Below, piece by piece: positions 5,562 to 6,342 of a stretch of DNA of 6,342 nucleotides (the first letter of the stretch is position 1; every line of letters begins with the position of its first letter). The DNA comes from Sulfurovum sp. (GTDB lineage: Bacteria > Campylobacterota > Campylobacteria > Campylobacterales > Sulfurovaceae). The stretch spans positions 1-6,342 of the forward strand of contig JAPHUJ010000255.1 in NCBI GenBank assembly GCA_026193735.1, given 5' to 3'. A program made the position numbers and the translations under genes. The notes below the pieces were generated by a model. That model saw nothing but the letters and a program-made list of their open reading frames with translations. It made no database searches and had not been told where the DNA came from.

Positions 5562-6341
5562 ATGAAAAAGATTTTATTATTACTTTCACTGACTAGCACG
5601 ATGATGTTTGCAGTAACTGGTGCAGAACTAACAAAAACGAACTGTGCAAGCTGTCATATGTTGACCACACCTACCCCAGATATGATACCTACGATGAAGG
5701 CACCTGCGATGGATGCAGTTATGTTTCATATTAACCTTGCAATGCAGGACAAAAAAGAGATCAAAGATTTCATCGTAGATTATGTACAATATCCAAAAGC
5801 ATCAAAATCTGTATGTGAATCAAATAAAGTACAACATTTTGGTGTGATGCCATCACTTAAAGGTAAAGTTTCAGAGCAAGACTTGGCATCAATTGCAGAG
5901 CATATTATGACCAATTTTCCATCATCTGAATTTGTCACCATGATCAAAGAGATACAGAAAAATGATAAAATGAATGCTTTAATGAACTCGCCATTTCTCA
6001 TAAACAGTGAAGAGTTACCGCACTTGACAAAATTGCTTATGCTGAATTGGGATAAGGCTAAACTAGGATTGACCGATGATCAGAAAGAGAAGCTTCTGCT
6101 TGTTAGACATGAGACATTAGGTGCCATGAAAGAAATTCAAGAAAAAGTAAAAGTTTTAGAAGACGAGATCATAGAATTTACTGTAGATGATGAATCATTT
6201 GAGAAGATTTATGCTAAAGTTGAAGAGCTTGCGAAACTTAAAGTAGAAGCGACGAAAGTACAGTTGAAATGTCTTAAAGAGAGTATGAAAATTTTAAATG
6301 ATGCACAAATAGAGTATTTACTTCCATTTTGGGATGCATAA
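5562..6341 (+). CDS. Exported monoheme cytochrome c fused to a CpxP/Spy-like LTxxQ domain
   Basis: The 259-residue protein starts with a Sec signal peptide (MKK, hydrophobic to about residue 16, cleavage likely between 17 and 21), placing it in the periplasm. Residues 22-120 resemble a class I cytochrome c. The heme site is CASCH (28-32), and M96 in GVMPSLKG is the likely distal ligand, followed by a helix (SEQDLASIAEHIM) as in c553-type domains. Residues 121-165 form a linker. Residues 166-259 are helical and charged, with LGLTDDQ at 168-174 and a second, weaker copy LNDAQ at 245-249. These two LTxxQ-like motifs bracketing an antiparallel helical pair are typical of CpxP/Spy/ZraP periplasmic chaperone and metal-stress proteins. 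C85 and C237 are extra cysteines outside the heme motif. A role combining electron transfer or redox sensing with envelope stress is inferred. The gene has its own promoter and ribosome binding site and ends at a TAA one base before the window end. Confidence 0.85.
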   Translation: MKKILLLLSLTSTMMFAVTGAELTKTNCASCHMLTTPTPDMIPTMKAPAMDAVMFHINLAMQDKKEIKDFIVDYVQYPKASKSVCESNKVQHFGVMPSLKGKVSEQDLASIAEHIMTNFPSSEFVTMIKEIQKNDKMNALMNSPFLINSEELPHLTKLLMLNWDKAKLGLTDDQKEKLLLVRHETLGAMKEIQEKVKVLEDEIIEFTVDDESFEKIYAKVEELAKLKVEATKVQLKCLKESMKILNDAQIEYLLPFWDA

Positions 6342-6342
6342 A

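Overview
The window is AT-rich, densely packed bacterial DNA with ATG starts, AAGGA-type ribosome binding sites and TATAAT-like -10 boxes that lack clear -35 boxes. It encodes a monoheme cytochrome c and ATPase-less DUF234 proteins. This combination suggests a Campylobacterota genome of the Sulfurovum/Sulfurimonas kind. That assignment is an inference from style and gene content; no rRNA or other marker gene is present.

Layout. (1) 1-1164, +: the 3' end of a secreted or surface modular protein with an Ig-like repeat, a PKD-type domain and a NodB polysaccharide deacetylase domain. (2) 1211-2451, +: a probable two-gene operon of an ATPase-less DUF234 protein and a 100-residue membrane protein. 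(3) 2448-2921, -: a YhcH/YjgK/YiaL cupin-like protein, tail to tail with the operon and overlapping it by 4 bases. (4) 3035-3610, +: a class I SAM-dependent methyltransferase, divergent from the YhcH gene. (5) 3612-3777, -: a gene relic that keeps a flavoprotein-like GxGxxG start and a probable oxidoreductase tail. (6) 3807-4475, +: a cytoplasmic glycerophosphodiester phosphodiesterase. (7) 4558-5496, +: a second DUF234 protein, collinear with the first without gaps. (8) 5562-6341, +: an exported cytochrome c fused to a CpxP/Spy-like LTxxQ helical domain.

The genes do not form one obvious pathway. Most have their own promoter-like box, so this looks like a mosaic of short transcription units. 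The main organising feature is the pair of DUF234 paralogs bracketing the YhcH, methyltransferase, relic and phosphodiesterase block. Both paralogs lack the P-loop ATPase usually attached to this domain. Each has altered a different part of the PD-(D/E)XK-like motif: the first reads QIE...ECK and the second EID...VTK. The other notable points are the cytochrome-LTxxQ fusion and the oxidoreductase relic. No RNA genes, CRISPR arrays, insertion sequences or convincing intrinsic terminators were seen. No gene-free stretch exceeds 300 bases; the longest lies at 3611-3806 and mostly holds the relic.
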